A stretch of DNA of 64,000 nucleotides from Rhytidiadelphus loreus (GCA_947034895.1 OX344761.1:36034863-36098862); one strand, 5' to 3'. Positions 46,642-61,718 are shown, numbered from the stretch's first letter. Translations and numbers: made by a program. Notes: generated from the sequence alone by a model not told the origin.

Positions 46642-48840
46642 ATGGCGCCACCGGCAATGATGTCCACCATGGAGGATAACGCGGCTCTGTACACCATGAA
46701 GAGCCCGAAGATTTCTGGTCACGCCTGGAACTGCAACGCATCCCCGCCATCTGCTGCACCGTCGACGACGGATCCGCTCAACTGGGCCAAGACGGCGGCC
46801 AAATTGCAAGGCAACCATCTGGACGAGATCAAGCGCATGGTGGCCACCTACTTCGATTCCGCGGAAGTGGCCATCGAGGGCGTGAACCTGAGCGTGGGTC
46901 AAGTGACGGCCGTGGCGCGCAGGCCCGCGGTGCAGGTCGTGCTGGACGCGGCCAACGCCAAGGCCCGCGTGGACGAATCGTCCAACTGGGTGCTCAACAA
47001 AATCATGAACGGCGGGGACATCTACGGCGTCACCACGGGATTCGGCGCCACTTCGCACCGTCGCACGCAGCAAGGCGTGGAGCTCCAGCGCGAGCTCATC
47101 CGCTTCTTGAACGCGGGCGTGCTGGTGAAGGGACACTCCTTGCCTGCGGAGACCACCCGGGCCGCCATGCTGGTGCGCACCAACACCTTGATGCAGGGCT
47201 ACTCCGGCATCCGCTGGGAGATTCTGGAAGCCATGGAGAAGCTGTTGAACGCGCACGTCACCCCCAAGCTGCCGCTGCGAGGCACCGTGACGGCGTCGGG
47301 AGACTTGGTGCCCTTGTCCTACATTGCGGGCCTGCTCACGGCCAGGCCGAATTCCAGGGCGGTCACCGAGGACGGTCGCGAGGTGTCGGCGTTGGAAGGG
47401 CTGCGGATGGCGGGAGTGGAGAAGGCGTTCGAGCTGCAGCCCAAGGAGGGCCTGGCGCTCGTGAATGGCACGGCCGTGGGGTCGGCGTTGGCGTCCACGG
47501 TGTGCTTCGACGCCAATCTCTTGGCGCTCCTGGCCGAGGTTCTCTCCGCGCTCTTCTGCGAGGTGATGCAAGGAAAGCCGGAGTTTGCTGACCCCTTGAC
47601 GCACAAGCTGAAGCATCACCCGGGACAGATGGAAGCCGCCGCCGTGATGGAGTGGTTGCTGGAGGGCAGCGACTTCATGAAAGCCGCGGCCAAGATCAAC
47701 GAGACGGACCCCCTCAAGAAGCCGAAGCAGGATCGGTACGCGCTCCGGACGTCCCCGCAGTGGCTGGGCCCCCAGATCGAGGTCATTCGCAGCGCCACGC
47801 ACGCCATCGAGCGCGAGATCAACTCCGTGAACGACAACCCCATCATCGACGCCGCGCGAGGCATCGCCCTGCACGGGGGCAACTTCCAAGGCACCCCGAT
47901 CGGAGTGTCCATGGACAACATGCGCCTGGCCGTGGCCGCCATCGGCAAGCTCATGTTCGCGCAATTCTCCGAGCTCGTGAACGACTACTACAACAACGGC
48001 TTGCCGTCCAATCTGAGCGGAGGACCCAACCCGAGCCTGGACTACGGCATGAAGGGCGCCGAGATCGCCATGGCCTCGTACCTCTCCGAACTCAATTACC
48101 TGGCCAACCCCGTCACCACCCACGTCCAGAGCGCGGAGCAGCACAACCAGGACGTGAATTCGCTCGGCTTGGTGTCCGCGCGCAAAACAGAGGAAGCCGT
48201 GGAAATTCTGAAGCTGATGAGCTCCACGTTCTTAGTGGGGCTCTGCCAAGCCATCGACCTGCGCCATGTGGAGGAGACCATGCAATCCGCAGTGAAGCAA
48301 GTGGTGTCCCAAGTGGCCAAGAAGACGCTCTTCATGAGCAAAGATGGCACCCTCCTTCCGTCGCGGTTCTGCGAGAAGGACCTCCTGCTGGTGGTGGAGC
48401 GCCAGCCCGTGTTCAGCTACATCGACGATGCGTCCTCGGACACCTACCCGTTGATGGAGAAGCTGCGAGCGGTGCTGGTCGGACACGCTCTCAAGCTCCA
48501 CAAGGAAGCCTCCACCGCCGTGTTCCAGCAGATCCCCATCTTCGAAGCGGAGGTGCAAGAGAGGCTGCGAGCGGTGGTCCCCTTGGTTCGGGAAGCTTAT
48601 GACAACAAGGGGCTGTCCGCGGTGGCCAACAGGATTGAGTCGTGCAGGACGTATCCGCTGTACCAATTCGTGAGAGCGGAGCTGGGCACGCAGTTGTTGT
48701 CCGGATTGAGGACGGTTTCGCCCGGGACGGAGATTGAGAAGGTGTTCCAGGCCATGTCGGAGGGGAAGCTCATCCAGCCCCTTCTGCGGTGCGTGGACGG
48801 CTGGAATGGAGCTCCCGGCCCATTCCCCCAACAGCAATGA
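46642..48840 (+). CDS. PAL: Phenylalanine ammonia-lyase, copy 2
   Basis: Same 732-residue, intronless enzyme as copy 1, with the MIO triad A218-S219-G220 and F155 unchanged. I see only two coding differences: a silent C for T in codon 711 (48774) and Ser727 to Pro (48820) in the non-conserved C-terminal tail, outside the active site. About 4.2 kb of upstream DNA is duplicated with it, including the repeat array, TGACGTCA site, TATA box and ATTC-repeat leader, so both genes should be regulated alike unless the different DNA further upstream matters (NRPC2 3' flank for copy 1, pseudogene and hAT for copy 2). It should be functional. The near identity means short reads cannot separate the two copies' expression except at these two positions. 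Confidence 0.96.
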   Translation: MAPPAMMSTMEDNAALYTMKSPKISGHAWNCNASPPSAAPSTTDPLNWAKTAAKLQGNHLDEIKRMVATYFDSAEVAIEGVNLSVGQVTAVARRPAVQVVLDAANAKARVDESSNWVLNKIMNGGDIYGVTTGFGATSHRRTQQGVELQRELIRFLNAGVLVKGHSLPAETTRAAMLVRTNTLMQGYSGIRWEILEAMEKLLNAHVTPKLPLRGTVTASGDLVPLSYIAGLLTARPNSRAVTEDGREVSALEGLRMAGVEKAFELQPKEGLALVNGTAVGSALASTVCFDANLLALLAEVLSALFCEVMQGKPEFADPLTHKLKHHPGQMEAAAVMEWLLEGSDFMKAAAKINETDPLKKPKQDRYALRTSPQWLGPQIEVIRSATHAIEREINSVNDNPIIDAARGIALHGGNFQGTPIGVSMDNMRLAVAAIGKLMFAQFSELVNDYYNNGLPSNLSGGPNPSLDYGMKGAEIAMASYLSELNYLANPVTTHVQSAEQHNQDVNSLGLVSARKTEEAVEILKLMSSTFLVGLCQAIDLRHVEETMQSAVKQVVSQVAKKTLFMSKDGTLLPSRFCEKDLLLVVERQPVFSYIDDASSDTYPLMEKLRAVLVGHALKLHKEASTAVFQQIPIFEAEVQERLRAVVPLVREAYDNKGLSAVANRIESCRTYPLYQFVRAELGTQLLSGLRTVSPGTEIEKVFQAMSEGKLIQPLLRCVDGWNGAPGPFPQQQ

Positions 48841-50681
48841 GCGAACGATTCGCGACTATCGTTGGACCTTGACATTCGACCTGTGTGCGGAGTTGGAATC
48901 TTCCGCCATAGCCGTTGAGATTAGTTAGCCAATTTTGTAGGTATGTATAAACATTGTCCACGGCCTTGAAGCCCAGTTCAACATGTCATTGAGCTTGGAG
49001 ACCGAAGGTCGAGACGATCTGAAGATTCTATGTATGATACAATCCGTTTCGAGACGAGCTCGATCGGGTTCATAACATTCTTTGAACACAACAGTTGTTC
49101 ACATTTTTTCCCAACAAAAGTCACGTGTGCACACTCATCTGGTATGTTTGTTCGTGGAGATATTGATGATGCTTTCGTGCGTTGATAGTATGTTTGATTT
49201 CATGTGTCCCAAATCTGCGCGACTCAATCCAATAAATACGGCCGGCGTACTCTGGAATCAATTCTGGAAACAAATATGTGCAGCCGGTGTACCCAGATGA
49301 ATATTCCTTAATCGATCCAACAGAGTGAGTTGTTGCTGCGTTTCTGAAGTTTTAACCCAAAGTGCTCGGCATGCAATAGTCTCAAGTAGGTAGATATCTT
49401 ACACAACTCCATTCCAAGTGTCGGTCCAGGCTCCATGGAATCCGGCAGACCTCCACTTGAGAGCAGCCCATTCGTAGGCGCTAGTCAGTCAGAACATGAG
49501 AACGACAATAATTAGTTCGGGAGTGGAGGGCTGTGCGGCAGGGCCTGCGTGTCCTCCAAGAAAATTATCGAAAGAAGTCGATCAAAGGTCCTGCTATGCG
49601 ATACGTTCAAGTTCCAAAAATGTGCTCCATCCAAAACTGCCTGGAAAGTACTAGAGATTCGAAAATGCAGGCTGCATTCGACCGTGAGCAGTGAACGCTC
49701 ATACGGCTAATTCGAAACGGAAGTAGCAAACGCAGATCTAGTGATCATTGGAATGTATGAGTTCCTCCAGTTGCAGCTACGGATTGCATTTCGAAATCCC
49801 ATTGCACAGCAGCAGTGTGACTTGAGTTACAAACTTGGTCTCTACTCCTTTGTCCCAGACAAGGCAATGTTGCCAAAGGTTGATATGTCACTCGACCTCC
49901 AAGACTTCCACCAATACGTTTGCACGCAACATATGCCGGAATTTCAGTATTACATGACACAAGAACAATTGAGACTGTGCTCAGGATCAGGAGGCTGCTT
50001 GCCAAGTGACAGTTTCTGAGGTAAGCGGCACGGCATGCATACTTCCAGTGCCTTCACAGGTGGAAATTGGCAACGGAAGAAGGGAACGCACCACAGAATA
50101 CTGGATGGTGATGAACTCCCTTCGCCATTCTCAATCTTCATTGGAGCACAGGACGGAGCGCTAACACTCCCAATCCGTGAGCTGAAAATCGAAAATCTAC
50201 GCAAAAAGCTCATTTGCTGTATGTAGTTCACGTCGAAAATCTCATTTGTTTTGCTCACTTGTCTGTAGCTCACGTCGAAAATCTAATGGCCGATCCGCAG
50301 TTGTCGGATGATTCGGCAGCATTCTTCGGCAACCCTAAATTCGGTACTCTTATCCTCGACCTCGCAAGAAAGAAGCTACAGCTCCTCATTACGATGGCGC
50401 CGAGAGAACCTTCGGCTGGCTGGAGATCGAGGAATATTCGCAACATCTGCCGACAATGCCGTCCTGGGAAATCGGTCGCTAGTAATACTCTGTTATTCGA
50501 TTCATGAACAGGCAGACCCGCTTGACCCGCTTGTTGACTTAATGCGACTGTTTATTCGCAACTCGTTCTCACCCGTTTCTCGTTCTTACAGTTCTTACCG
50601 CCTGCCGCAACCTATGACCTCGGCACGTTGCGAATCTCGAGGAATCATTCCGTCGATGGAAAAGGGTATTTGCGGAGAGCA
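48841..50681. other. PAL copy 2 3' flank
   Basis: Copy of 26473-28313. The candidate AATAAA is at 49231-49236. No supported gene. Confidence 0.4.
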
Positions 50682-50753
50682 AGGAGGCAATCGGGGTTGA
50701 ACCGATGACCTATCGGACTGCAGCCGATTGCTCTGCCACTGAGCTATACCTCC
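50682..50753 (-). tRNA. tRNA-Cys(GCA), copy 2
   Basis: Identical to the tRNA at 28314-28385, with the same internal A and B boxes, U discriminator and downstream TTTT terminator (50660-50663). Both gene copies should be transcribed. Confidence 0.92.
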
Positions 50754-53700
50754 ATCGCCTCTCGAGGAATACGCGGCGACAGGAGGATCGCGACATCCGG
50801 ACGCAGACGAGGGGGTAGTCGTAGCACGCGTATTTATGTGATTTCGATTGATTGGTATTCAAGCTCATTCCTTTCGAAACCCATCCGGGCGTCGGCGTTG
50901 TTAGCGGATACGCGAGACGGGAAGTCCATCCCGAATCCTTCAGGTTTATTAGGCTACCAAATTGGAACCCGAAGAATTTGCACATAGTTCATCGAATTTG
51001 TGTCGGAGGGACGCATTACTTATCTCCACTGCCTAGCCAGAGGGACGAAGGCCATGTCCAAATCACGTACCCACAGATGTCTCGGAGGCCGCAGATGCTG
51101 CTTCGACTGGAGAAAGCTCGGCGACATTAGTACTGCATCGCGTTCTTCTTGTTACGTGTAGCATAATGACCATTACAGCAGAAGTAAAACAGAACAGAAA
51201 CGACCGCAAAAGAGGAAGGCCTCAATGCAGGAGCAGCCACAAAGCAAGGTAACATGCAGCAGGGACAATGCATATATAAGCACCTTGCAAGGAGAACGGT
51301 CGCATCGGCAATCTGCAAGGAGGAGGTCACAACTAACTGAAGGACATATATGCGAAATCAACCCCAGAATGCGACCAAATTCTCGCAAGAGCGGAAACAG
51401 AGATCGAATACGGTCATGTAAAAAACTGCATGAACTGCCGGAGTGTGACCACAACCAGCGTCAGTGTGGCTGATCCAACCATCGCTTTGTTTGCAGAGTC
51501 AGCCCAAACCTGGTGGAGGCATGCCATAACAAGTGAAGGAACAAATGAAGGAACTTCATTAGCACCGCGTCGGTAACATTAGATCCAGATTCTCTGGTCT
51601 CTGATATGAAATTCTGATAGTTATAACCTGAACTCTGTAGCTCCTTCTTCACTAATGTCCCATAATCTGTTCGCTGATATGAAATTCTGATACAGCCTTA
51701 GTTCTATTTGATCTCCTTCACTACCAGGACACCACATCGTTTGTTTTAAGCCGGTGTCCATGACGTGCCTTCTCTAATATCACATCCAGACCTAGAAAAA
51801 GGATGTACCCAGTCTGGTATCAAACTCACTTTGCATTCACACTTGTCTCACTCATGTCAGTGTTGTTTGATGTGGTGACCGGTAGTTTGGTACAGAGTTC
51901 GGGACATTTTTGGAGCTCTCCGGTTCATTTCCTCCTTCCAAGGAATAATGGGCCGGTTTTTCTTCAATGGTCAGCAGGTGCATGTGTTTTACCACAAAAT
52001 CTATCGGTTTGTTTCCTAGGATATTTATTTTTCAACGGTCAATTTCCTCCTAACTCAAATTGACACCGGCTAAAAATCCTGTACAGTAATAACAATGTCA
52101 ATTTTCAAACTGAAAATACTAATTGATATTGCATCCTTGGTTTAGGAATGGGGCCCTTCTCACATTATGTGAGATTTTGCACCTCATTTTAGTCAAGGTC
52201 AGGATTCACACTTCAATTTGGCCAATGGATGTCAAGGTTTTGGGGTTTTGAAGCTCTAATGTGGCTTTGTTGGTCTCCACAATTTTTTATAGTCCAAATT
52301 GCCATCAAATGTCAAAAGTGCTCATGTTATGGATGTAGGTATGTAATGTGTTGAAAGCAAGTGCAACACTTAAGGTTACAAGTCTAAGTAGTGCCCCTTT
52401 ACCAAGTGAATCAAAATTGGGGTCAATTGGTGCAATCAATGATAGATGATGAAATCTACAATGAAAGCAAAAGTGGCATATTTTTGGAATGGTGAATATT
52501 TAGTTGTAATTTGTAAAAGTGAAAGCTTGTAAGCCTCTATTTTAGATTCTAGATTTTAGATGGTGTAGTAATCACATGGCACGATTCTATGAATGGGCCA
52601 TGATGTATCCTCAAAGTAATCCTCTTTTACTAAAGTAACATGCAAAAAGGGTTAAGAAAGTTTCCCTCACTATAATTGAGAATGAATCATTGAAAATAAA
52701 ACATTCATTACCACATTTTTAGTAAATGAAAATGAAATATGTATGGCTTCTCATTTGTTTAGAATCCTTCTTGTGTGCTACATTGCTTTTTTTCTTTTCA
52801 TTCATCTCAAGGTAGAATTTTGTCTCGAGCAACTTTCTATTTTGTCTGGACACTATCTAGAGACAAGTATTAAACTTCTACATATCAGTTCTTTAATTTT
52901 GCATTAATTAACCATACTAGAAGTTTTTATAGGAACAATTTCAAGAGCATGGTCACTATAAATACTTGTTACCCAAGTTTATTACCTTATATTGGTATGG
53001 CCAATACTAGGCTGCTAAACTACTATATGTTGTTAATATGAAGTAGATTATATAGGTAAGATTTCAATCAAATGATCATGTCATTTAAAGTTTACTAATG
53101 TAAATCCAATTATGTACACTCATTAGGCTTACAAGGTTGTCTTTTCTAATATTTGAATATATATAGTGAAAGTTTAGGAATCCATTGTTATTCTATTATG
53201 TAAGAATATTGAGTATTGTTATATTGCTTGCTTTCATTAAACTCACTTAAAGAAAATGAATAGGAAAAAGAACGGAGGGGCCTTAGAGAGGACCACAGTT
53301 TAATTCAATGACAAAGCTTGTTAACTTATCATTGATGTTTTGCATCTTGTCATAATTCAAGGGGATAGTTAGCGTGTTGGTTATACACATTAGAGAGAAT
53401 TTAGGGCCTCTATAGGGCCACAAAACTCTAGATTTACACCCTAAAAGTCCAACTATAAAAAATTGAGAAAAAAATGATTTTTTACTTTGACTATTAGTTT
53501 AGCTCTAATGGCCTTGTAGAGGCCCCATATTTTTCTAATGGATTTCCTACATTATCTTACTAGTTGTGCCAAGCTACAAGCTAACAAGTTATCCATGTTG
53601 CTCAAAAAGTCAACATGGCTCAAATCCAATCTAGACAAGGCAGTAGAAACTTAATCAGTCAACCCAAATCTATGACTTGGTATCTGGTTTTGCTTTCGCA

Positions 53701-53777
53701 AGGCTTTTATCACTTCGTTGAAAGTAAAGTAGTCTAGAGTTGCCTCTAGATTTTAGAAACTTGACTTTAGTTAGTCA
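50754..53777. other. Intergenic DNA, copy of 28386-31409
   Basis: One base differs from unit 1 (52922 A for 30554 C). No supported gene. Confidence 0.45.
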
Positions 53778-53785
53778 TAGATACC

Positions 53786-55231
53786 CAGGGTTGTCATAAC
53801 GGGCAGGTTAGGGGCATTGGACAAGACGGACAGATAGGCAAACCAAACCGGATGGATGGACGATCCAGACAACTTTCATTTTGTAAGCCGTGGAATTTTT
53901 CAAAATGACACGTCATTTCGTGATGTGTCATAATGCTGGAATCAAGGCGTGGATGTTGAGGTTGGGCGGAAACACTAGTGTATGGGCGCGGATGTCACCT
54001 TCATGGCGCGGACGCGGACCGTAAGGGCACGGATGCAAGGAGTGACAATTCCTCTAGAATGAAGAACTTCAGGGCATGCACTTGAATCAGAGATTTTAGG
54101 GCGCGGACAAAAGGTTAGGGTGCGGACAGAAAGTCAGGACCTAGACGTCAAGGCGTGAACAAAAAGTCAAGGCACGAACAAAAAGTTAGGGCATAGATGT
54201 CAGGATGCAGATAGAAAGTTAGGGCACAGATAGAAGGTTACAACCAAGTAGGCAGGCTTTTCAAATTCCCTTGGGCATGGGATTCCTCCTTTCTATGAAG
54301 AGGGGGAAACCATCAATTGCAAATAGCTTTTATTTTCAATTCGGAGAATTTTTTTAAGTATATAAAAGTCACATGCCTACATTAAGAGTTCTATTGACTA
54401 GGATTTGCAAGTGACTTTATAGAACAAAATTTTCCCTTTTTTGTGGCGGAACTTCTCATTCTTTACCTCCTCAAACACTTGAGATCTAGTTCAAACCACA
54501 AAAAAAACTAAAACTTAGGAAGTTCATTCCTTAAAACATATTGAATGATAGAAACTTAGAGCACAAAATTCTTTGATGTTCATATTTTTTCTCCACCGGA
54601 GCAAATAGTTATTTTTTGTGAAGGCTTTGTTTGTATAATTTTGTTTTTCTTGGATTTAGTTCAAGGGTGAATTTTGGGGGATAATTGCTAGAGGGCAATG
54701 TTCTTTAATTCAACCTTCAGGTTACATTCTTTTGGATGTACGTGTAAAGTATATTTTTATAGATTTGAGTTGAACAACAATTGGCGGTCCTGAATTAGGT
54801 CGTTAGAGCGCAGACAAGAGGAGTGACAATTCATACAGGATCAAAAACTTGTGGGCAAGCACCTGAATCAGGGACGTAAGGGCATGGACAGAAAATCAAG
54901 GCAGGGACAAAAAATTGGTAGGCTCTAATAGAATTGTGTTAGGATGCAACTATAGTGTTATTTTCGAAAATATAATAATTATAGTCCACATTCAACAGAA
55001 AAATTTCACCTATTCAAAAATGCAGTTCTATCTCCACAATCTGCTGGGATGACGTCAGCGCCCTACCATCTGTCCACGCCCCACTAGGATGATGTTTGTG
55101 CCCAACCTCCTGCCTACTCCACGTTGCCTATTTTTTCTTTATCAAAAAATCAACTATCTGTTAATTGCATCGGATGGCTGGGATTTCTATCGGATAGGTG
55201 AACTGGATGTCTGTGGACTATAACAACCTTG
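53786..55231. mobile_element. Non-autonomous hAT transposon, copy 2
   Basis: Carried along in the duplication, with the same ends and the same TAGATACC flanks (53778-53785 and 55232-55239) as the element at 31418. It is a passive copy, not a new insertion. Confidence 0.85.
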
Positions 55232-55239
55232 TAGATACC

Positions 55240-58200
55240 AAAGTATAGAAGATTTGGAGTTGAAATTTGAGCTTGATTTATACAAGGAGGTTGGATTTTC
55301 AAAAAGTTATATTACAAAGCATTTGGAGTTTTTATAAGACAAAATGGTCCTTGGAAGTAAAGGGATGTCAAGGTGTTGCTTAATTTAAGAGAAGAGATTG
55401 CAATTGGCTATGAAAGTCGGGAAGTAAGAGATTTCAAGTTGAAATTTTGATGGTTTATAAAAATTTATGTTTTAGACTAGCTAACGCAATCATTTATGCG
55501 TTGGAAAGATTTTCAAAGGGTTAATAGAACTTTTATACATCAATACAATATCATACCTAAGATATACATCTATTTTATAATAATATAATATCATGTACTA
55601 CTTGGAAAACTCCTATATGAGTATAAATTTGTACTTTATTGATTTTAGTTTACAACTAATTATCTAAACCCATGGTGTCCAAACTTCATTATTTAATGTT
55701 CGATTTTTTCCCATGAAATTTTAAAATGCCATTTATACTCTCTAGTCTTGTTCCCTAAGATTATTAATATGTTTGAAGCATATGTAACTAAATTTTTATT
55801 TTCCATTTTCTTGCCAAATATGTGATATTAAATGTCAGCTGTGAGCTATTGAATACTACACCTTATGATAGAGAAAAAAAAATCATTATTTCATTTCATT
55901 GCCAAATAAATGGTAATTGTAAGTTGCAAGCTATTAAAAACTTGGCCTTAGGATAGGATAGAGAGAAAAAGGCTTCAATAACCTCTAAAATGCCCAAGGC
56001 CTTTTTTGAACTTCTTGAAATTTGCTCTAAATTGAACAAGAAGTCAACATTTTGATAAGTTCTATCAACTTTTTTTGACATGTCATTGTACAAATTGAAA
56101 CTATACATGTTAAACATTCATTGGGAAACAAAAATGCAACAATATCATTTATGGATTGAAAGATTATAATGCTTGATCATAAAGGTATAAAACTGTGAAA
56201 TTTTTTCAAAGTCTTCCAATTCTCTTTTCACATGCCAAATCTAAAATTGAGGTTGATTCCTAAAGGACTATCACTATATTTTCACCAAAAACGCTCCAAA
56301 AATGCCATTTCTAGTACAAGTACCAAATTTTGAAAAAGAAACATTTTTAGACACATATAACTGTAGGATCTTTTAGTTTGCTAACTTCAAAACACATGGA
56401 AAAAATGTCACAAATTCCCACCACATAAATTGCAAGATATGAGCTTTCAAATTTACATAAATCCTTTTCTTGGCCTTGCAAAAAACCGGGCAGCTGTACT
56501 TCACAAGGTCACATTTGTATGAAAAAATGTCCAAAATAGTGGTGCTTCTTTGGATTCATTCTTGAAGATAAGTTAGCTACATGGTTGAAAAATTTAAGAT
56601 CATTTGGAATTGTACAACATATAAGAAAAAAAAGTAAGTAGAAAGAAGTAGAAAATGATTCAAAATATAAAATTGTTAAGAATTTAGTTATGGAACTGAA
56701 AAATACCAATCCCAATGGTTGCAATGTTTTTATATACAATCTACACCTAATGTTTTTATTTTTTTCCAAATATATTGAAAATTGAGTTAAATAGAGGACT
56801 TCAAAGTTTATTTTAGAGTAGAGAATCCATAACTACCCGCAAACTAAAACTCTTCATAACTTTTGACTCATTGATCAAAATGGAATTTTTCAAAGCTTTC
56901 ACATATATATAACTCTAGAAAACCAATTTCAAAATTTTGTTTTTCAAAAAAGTGATTTTTTCTTATCTTCCCGGGTAACATATTAGGCCATAACTTTTGA
57001 CTCATATTTATAAATGTCATGAAATTTAGTGCATTTGAAAGATATTTTTTGGCCCCACCTTCTATTAAAATTTTCGCCTAAAATATGAAAATCTCCAATC
57101 ACACGTACCTACCCAAAATTTCTAGGTTGCCAAGAAACACATGTTGGTCCTTTAGGGGTTAAAGAGCATAACATGCATAACCTCCATCAATTTTCAACTT
57201 TTCAAAATCTACTCTACAATCATTTTGAATAAATTTCTAATGTGATTTTTTCCCCCAATATCTACACTTAGTACAGTTGTTTTAGGGCTTGTAGAAATGA
57301 GCCTCAAATACTCTAGATGACTACTAGAAAATAAAGATTTGGAATGGACACCCTTATGTGACAATCTTCTTGAATAGAATAATCACAATCATTCATTTTC
57401 AAAACCAATGCTAAAACTAAACTTGAGAATTAATTTTCATTTAAAAATAGTAGCTTCAAATTTTTGTCACACCAAAATTTTGTGCCTCAAGCATTCAAGG
57501 GTTAATTTTCATTATCAAAAAATGATTGTAAGTTGTGAGCTAGTGAATATCCTTAGGATAGAGAGAAATGACTTTTGATAAGAAAATTTGACCTAAAAGA
57601 CCATAATTAGCAATTTTATAATGTCCTCAAAGTTACTACTCAAGTTAATTGAATTAGTGCACCCCATATTGTTTTAGGAATGATGCAAATTTTCAAAAGG
57701 TTCTTACATCTTATTCTTATGGAAGTTTATACTATTTTAGATAAAATTAATATAATGTGGTCTATACTATTTTTAAACTATTACAATTATTGTCATGGTC
57801 ATCTAAATGTTCATACTAATTATACGACATTTATTCAAAATTCATTCAATTTGAGTGAAGGGGTCTCACCTTATTTAAAGTCTCACACTACCGTAATTGA
57901 TGAAATTTCAGTACAATAGTAATAGATGATTTATGTGTGAATAAACATGCATGGATGATTCTATCTATTTTTTCCTCACATGGATGCATTCTAGTGCATG
58001 TGTTGTTTCTCTAAGTTTAATTACCAACAAGGAAACCCAAAGAATTGGCTAGCAATGTTCACAAAAGTAGCTAAAACTTGTGCCATTACTAACAAAAAAA
58101 TTGTTGAGCTAAAAGTACATTGTAGAAAATCCTTGGGAAAACAAGATTTGAGCAATTTGGTCAACTTGACAAACATAAGCTTTCAAAATGTGCTATCATT

Positions 58201-58772
58201 AGTTTTGTGGGTTGCATTTATCTCCTTGGGATGAAAGTGCCTATCACATCTAAGCGCCCTAGGCCATCAATGGGTCGCTAATACGATTGTATTTGGGCCG
58301 TCCGATGTGTGATTACAGTTGAGCTTCCACTTCGTCTCTCCTAGTTTAGCATTCTTTAATTTCTCCACTTGTAGCGTTGTTAACAACCTGTTAATCTTTG
58401 TTCGTGCACGCATTTAGTTTTGCTTTGACTCTTGTGCGCTTGTAGTGGCATTGCATTGGTTTGGCCATTTGTGATTGATTGATGACTTCTTACAGCAGTG
58501 GCAACATTTTTGATGGAGGCTTTCATTTTCAATGCTTTGAATGCATTGAATGATTACCAATTTGTTATTCCGAATTTGAGAATTTCATTCCCTCGTGACA
58601 TCATCTTCTTGTTCTTCAAATTTGTGAGCGACCCTAGTACCCTACTTCTCTGTTGTTGTGAAGTCTTTGAGATTTCTTGTTTTGCATTCACTGTAATAAA
58701 GGGGTACAATTCAATAAGGGATGGTGGGCATTTTCAAAATGGGGCAACAAACATTGTGTGTGTTCATCATGA
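55240..58772. other. AT-rich spacer, copy of 32872-36405
   Basis: Contains the one-base A-run shortening (nine A near 55874) and a G for A at 55677. No supported gene. Confidence 0.45.
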
Positions 58773-58783
58773 TTTAAGGCCTT

Positions 58784-59341
58784 GAGGGGGTCATTTAGAG
58801 TGTCCATTAGAAACCACGTGTGAACAAAATTTTGGACCCCTATATACTTTTTGAATTTTAAATTTAAAAAAAAATAAAAAAATGAATAGATTTTCCTACT
58901 TTGAAAGTTTATGTTTTGAATTATTGATATTTTTACTTGTTAATAATAATTAGTTACAAATTTTTGAAGTAAAAAGATACACTGTAGAACTGAAAAATAA
59001 CTTTTACACCCCTATGTTATACAAGAAAAAACTGTCTAAAAAATGAACAAAAGATTCCTAAAATAACTCATTATTAAAAGCTCATTTTGAATTGAATATT
59101 GACTCAATGGTCATCTAAATGTGTCCTCTATAATTATTTGAGTTGAAAAACATGCCATTTTAGTTCATTTTCAACCTCTTCTAGAAATCATTTCATATTT
59201 TATTTGAGTTGAAAATTTTGGCAATAGAAAGCTATAGTCATTATTAAACAATGTTCAAAATTTTAGGTTGAAATTTTAGTTTATTAGAAACCACTTGTTC
59301 GCACGTGGTTTGTTATAGAAGAACTAAGTGCACCCCCCGAG
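58784..59341. mobile_element. Mutator-like MITE, copy 2
   Basis: Same ends and flanks as the element at 36417-36974, copied with the segment. Confidence 0.65.
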
Positions 59342-60004
59342 TTTAAGGCTTTCTTGCTTGCTTAATGTTTTATGATGAATTTGTCTTTGTTTTTGTGTTG
59401 AATTGCTCATTGCTTTCATTCCAATTGTTGCATTAGACTGTTGCTTCTTTAATCCATTGCTTATATTCTTTATGGCTGCTTCATCGTATATTGTTTGGAT
59501 GTTTTGTTAGGGTGTAGAATTTACGGACAATACGAACAATGGCACCTCGGCTAAAACTTCTAGACATATTTTGAGTGTCGACCTTCTAGTCTAGCCAAAT
59601 AGTCATGTCAATGGAAAGTTTGTGGTGGCGATTAGTGCATCTAGCGTTGTGGAGGTGACATATATTTCAAAGATGCGATTCGAGGACTCCATTTCCCAAG
59701 AGGTGCAATGGGATTGTCCATTGGAAGAAATTGCAATATCACCTACGCCTATGACGCCAAAAGGGAGGAAGAAATTTACGGTGAATGGACTTGGGACCAA
59801 TGGGATTTCTGTGCCAGGTAAGTGGCAAATGACGGCCCTTGTGTCACGCCCCTTAGTGACACTTACCACCTTAAAGTCACCTCCAAGTGCTTTTTATAGT
59901 ACTTAACACCAAGGATCACGATGTCCTAACATTGCATTGTGATATAAAGGAAGATTCGTTTGGTTTTCAATATAAAACCTCTAGCCCCTTTTTTTTCATT
60001 TCAT

Positions 60005-61712
60005 TGGTTTAGACATCAACCAATGATTGGGCCTTGATAGAAAATGACCCTTAACCCCTAAAGATCCTCAAAACACTGTCAACACTAAAAAAATCAACAT
60101 TTTTTTACAAAAGGGCTATTTATCAATTTTTATTCACATTTTAGAACTTATATTTATTCTTCACTGTTATTGTATCCAACCAATTATCAAAGGCAACATT
60201 TCATGCCAAATTAGATAAAGCTAAAATAGGTGGTTTGGCAATTGCTTTTAGCATAAATAAATAAATAAAATTTACTTTGGAAGTTTTTGGTGACCTTCAT
60301 AGCCAAGAGGTATAATATTGGGGGCACATACAAAACTTTGGAGTATTAAGACCAATAACGCTAGCTTGTGAGCCTAAAAATGTGAGCCTATGAGCCTTGA
60401 GTCTAGGTGTAAGTAGGACTTCAATAACTATTGAAAGTGTCTATAACATACATACTTATAATATAAGTACTCTATAACCATGGAAGGTGCTTATTACATA
60501 GGCATCTATAATATAAATATCCTATAACTATAGAAGGTGCTTATAATATAGGCACAAATAATATATATATCCTATAACTATAAAAGGTGTCTATAATATA
60601 AGCACATATAATATAAATATGCTATAACTATAGAAGGTGCTTATAATATAGGCGTACATTATATATATATACTATAACTATAGAACGTATCTATTTCATA
60701 GGCTCCTAGGTTCATGGTCTCAAGATCTTAGGCTCACATACTAGCAACCATGGTATTATGGCCATGCACATAAGCCTACAAGGTGGAGAAAAATGTTTTT
60801 TTCAAGACTACAAAGCCTTTTGACAATATGCCAACAAAATGTTGTGTCAAGATGGTTTGTCAAGACTACCCTAAATCTAAAACACTTTTGACAATGTGTG
60901 AATTGTCAACTGTCAAGTCCCACCATTCATATTCCCTTTGCAAAGAAGATATAGTGACTTTAGATTTGGGTAGTACCACAAGACAATGATGAAGAAGTAT
61001 GCAAACGGCTTTCGAAACAAATTGATGATTTCCTCCCCTTGTTAAAATTGGAACTCCAACAAATTTTTAAAAGTCATTTTTTTTTTCATTTTTTTAATCT
61101 TCATTTAATTTTAATTCCCCAAATGTTTGTTTGTTTCCCTAATCTCAATAAATTAAAAAAATGGATGAAAAAGACCAACAATTTGATACTTGAATTTGGA
61201 TGTCCCAATTCATATCAATCTATTTCAAGTTGCAACGAGCTTTAGGGTTTAAGAGTGTTATGCCACCCAACTCTTCCCTAAATTTGAGTGTGACCAAAAT
61301 TGGACCTCACTACGGCAACCAAAGTCAAGACAATTAATTACAAAGAAATAGTTGCCCTATACATTATACCATTGCAATCAATTTCCACCATCGAGAGGCC
61401 TCAATAGAGCACTTTAGGGAACAATCATTCTTTATGAAGGCATCCAACCCTTGCATATTTGATTACTAGCCCCTCAAGGGTTGCACTTGCATTTCAATTG
61501 CCGAACTTTGCCGCAAGAAAATTTAAAAAAAAAACTAAAGTCCAGAAAATCACAAGTTGAAGATTTCACACCAGTACCGACACTTGTGGTGCCAAATAAT
61601 TGATTGACCAGAATCCAAATTTGGTGAAAGAAAATTTAACCCAAGTCTTGAAGTCCACAACCACGAGGTGGAGAATTCATACTAGTACCGACACTTGGAG
61701 GTAGTCAGTCAG
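60005..61712. repeat. Old paralogous spacer block, third occurrence
   Basis: Young-duplication copy of 37638-39345, including the MITE insertion. Confidence 0.75.
60355..60752. mobile_element. MITE with 50-bp minisatellite, copy 2
   Basis: Same element as 37988-38385. The 50-bp units number six here too, so the array has not changed length since the duplication. Confidence 0.65.
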
Positions 61713-61718
61713 AACAAA

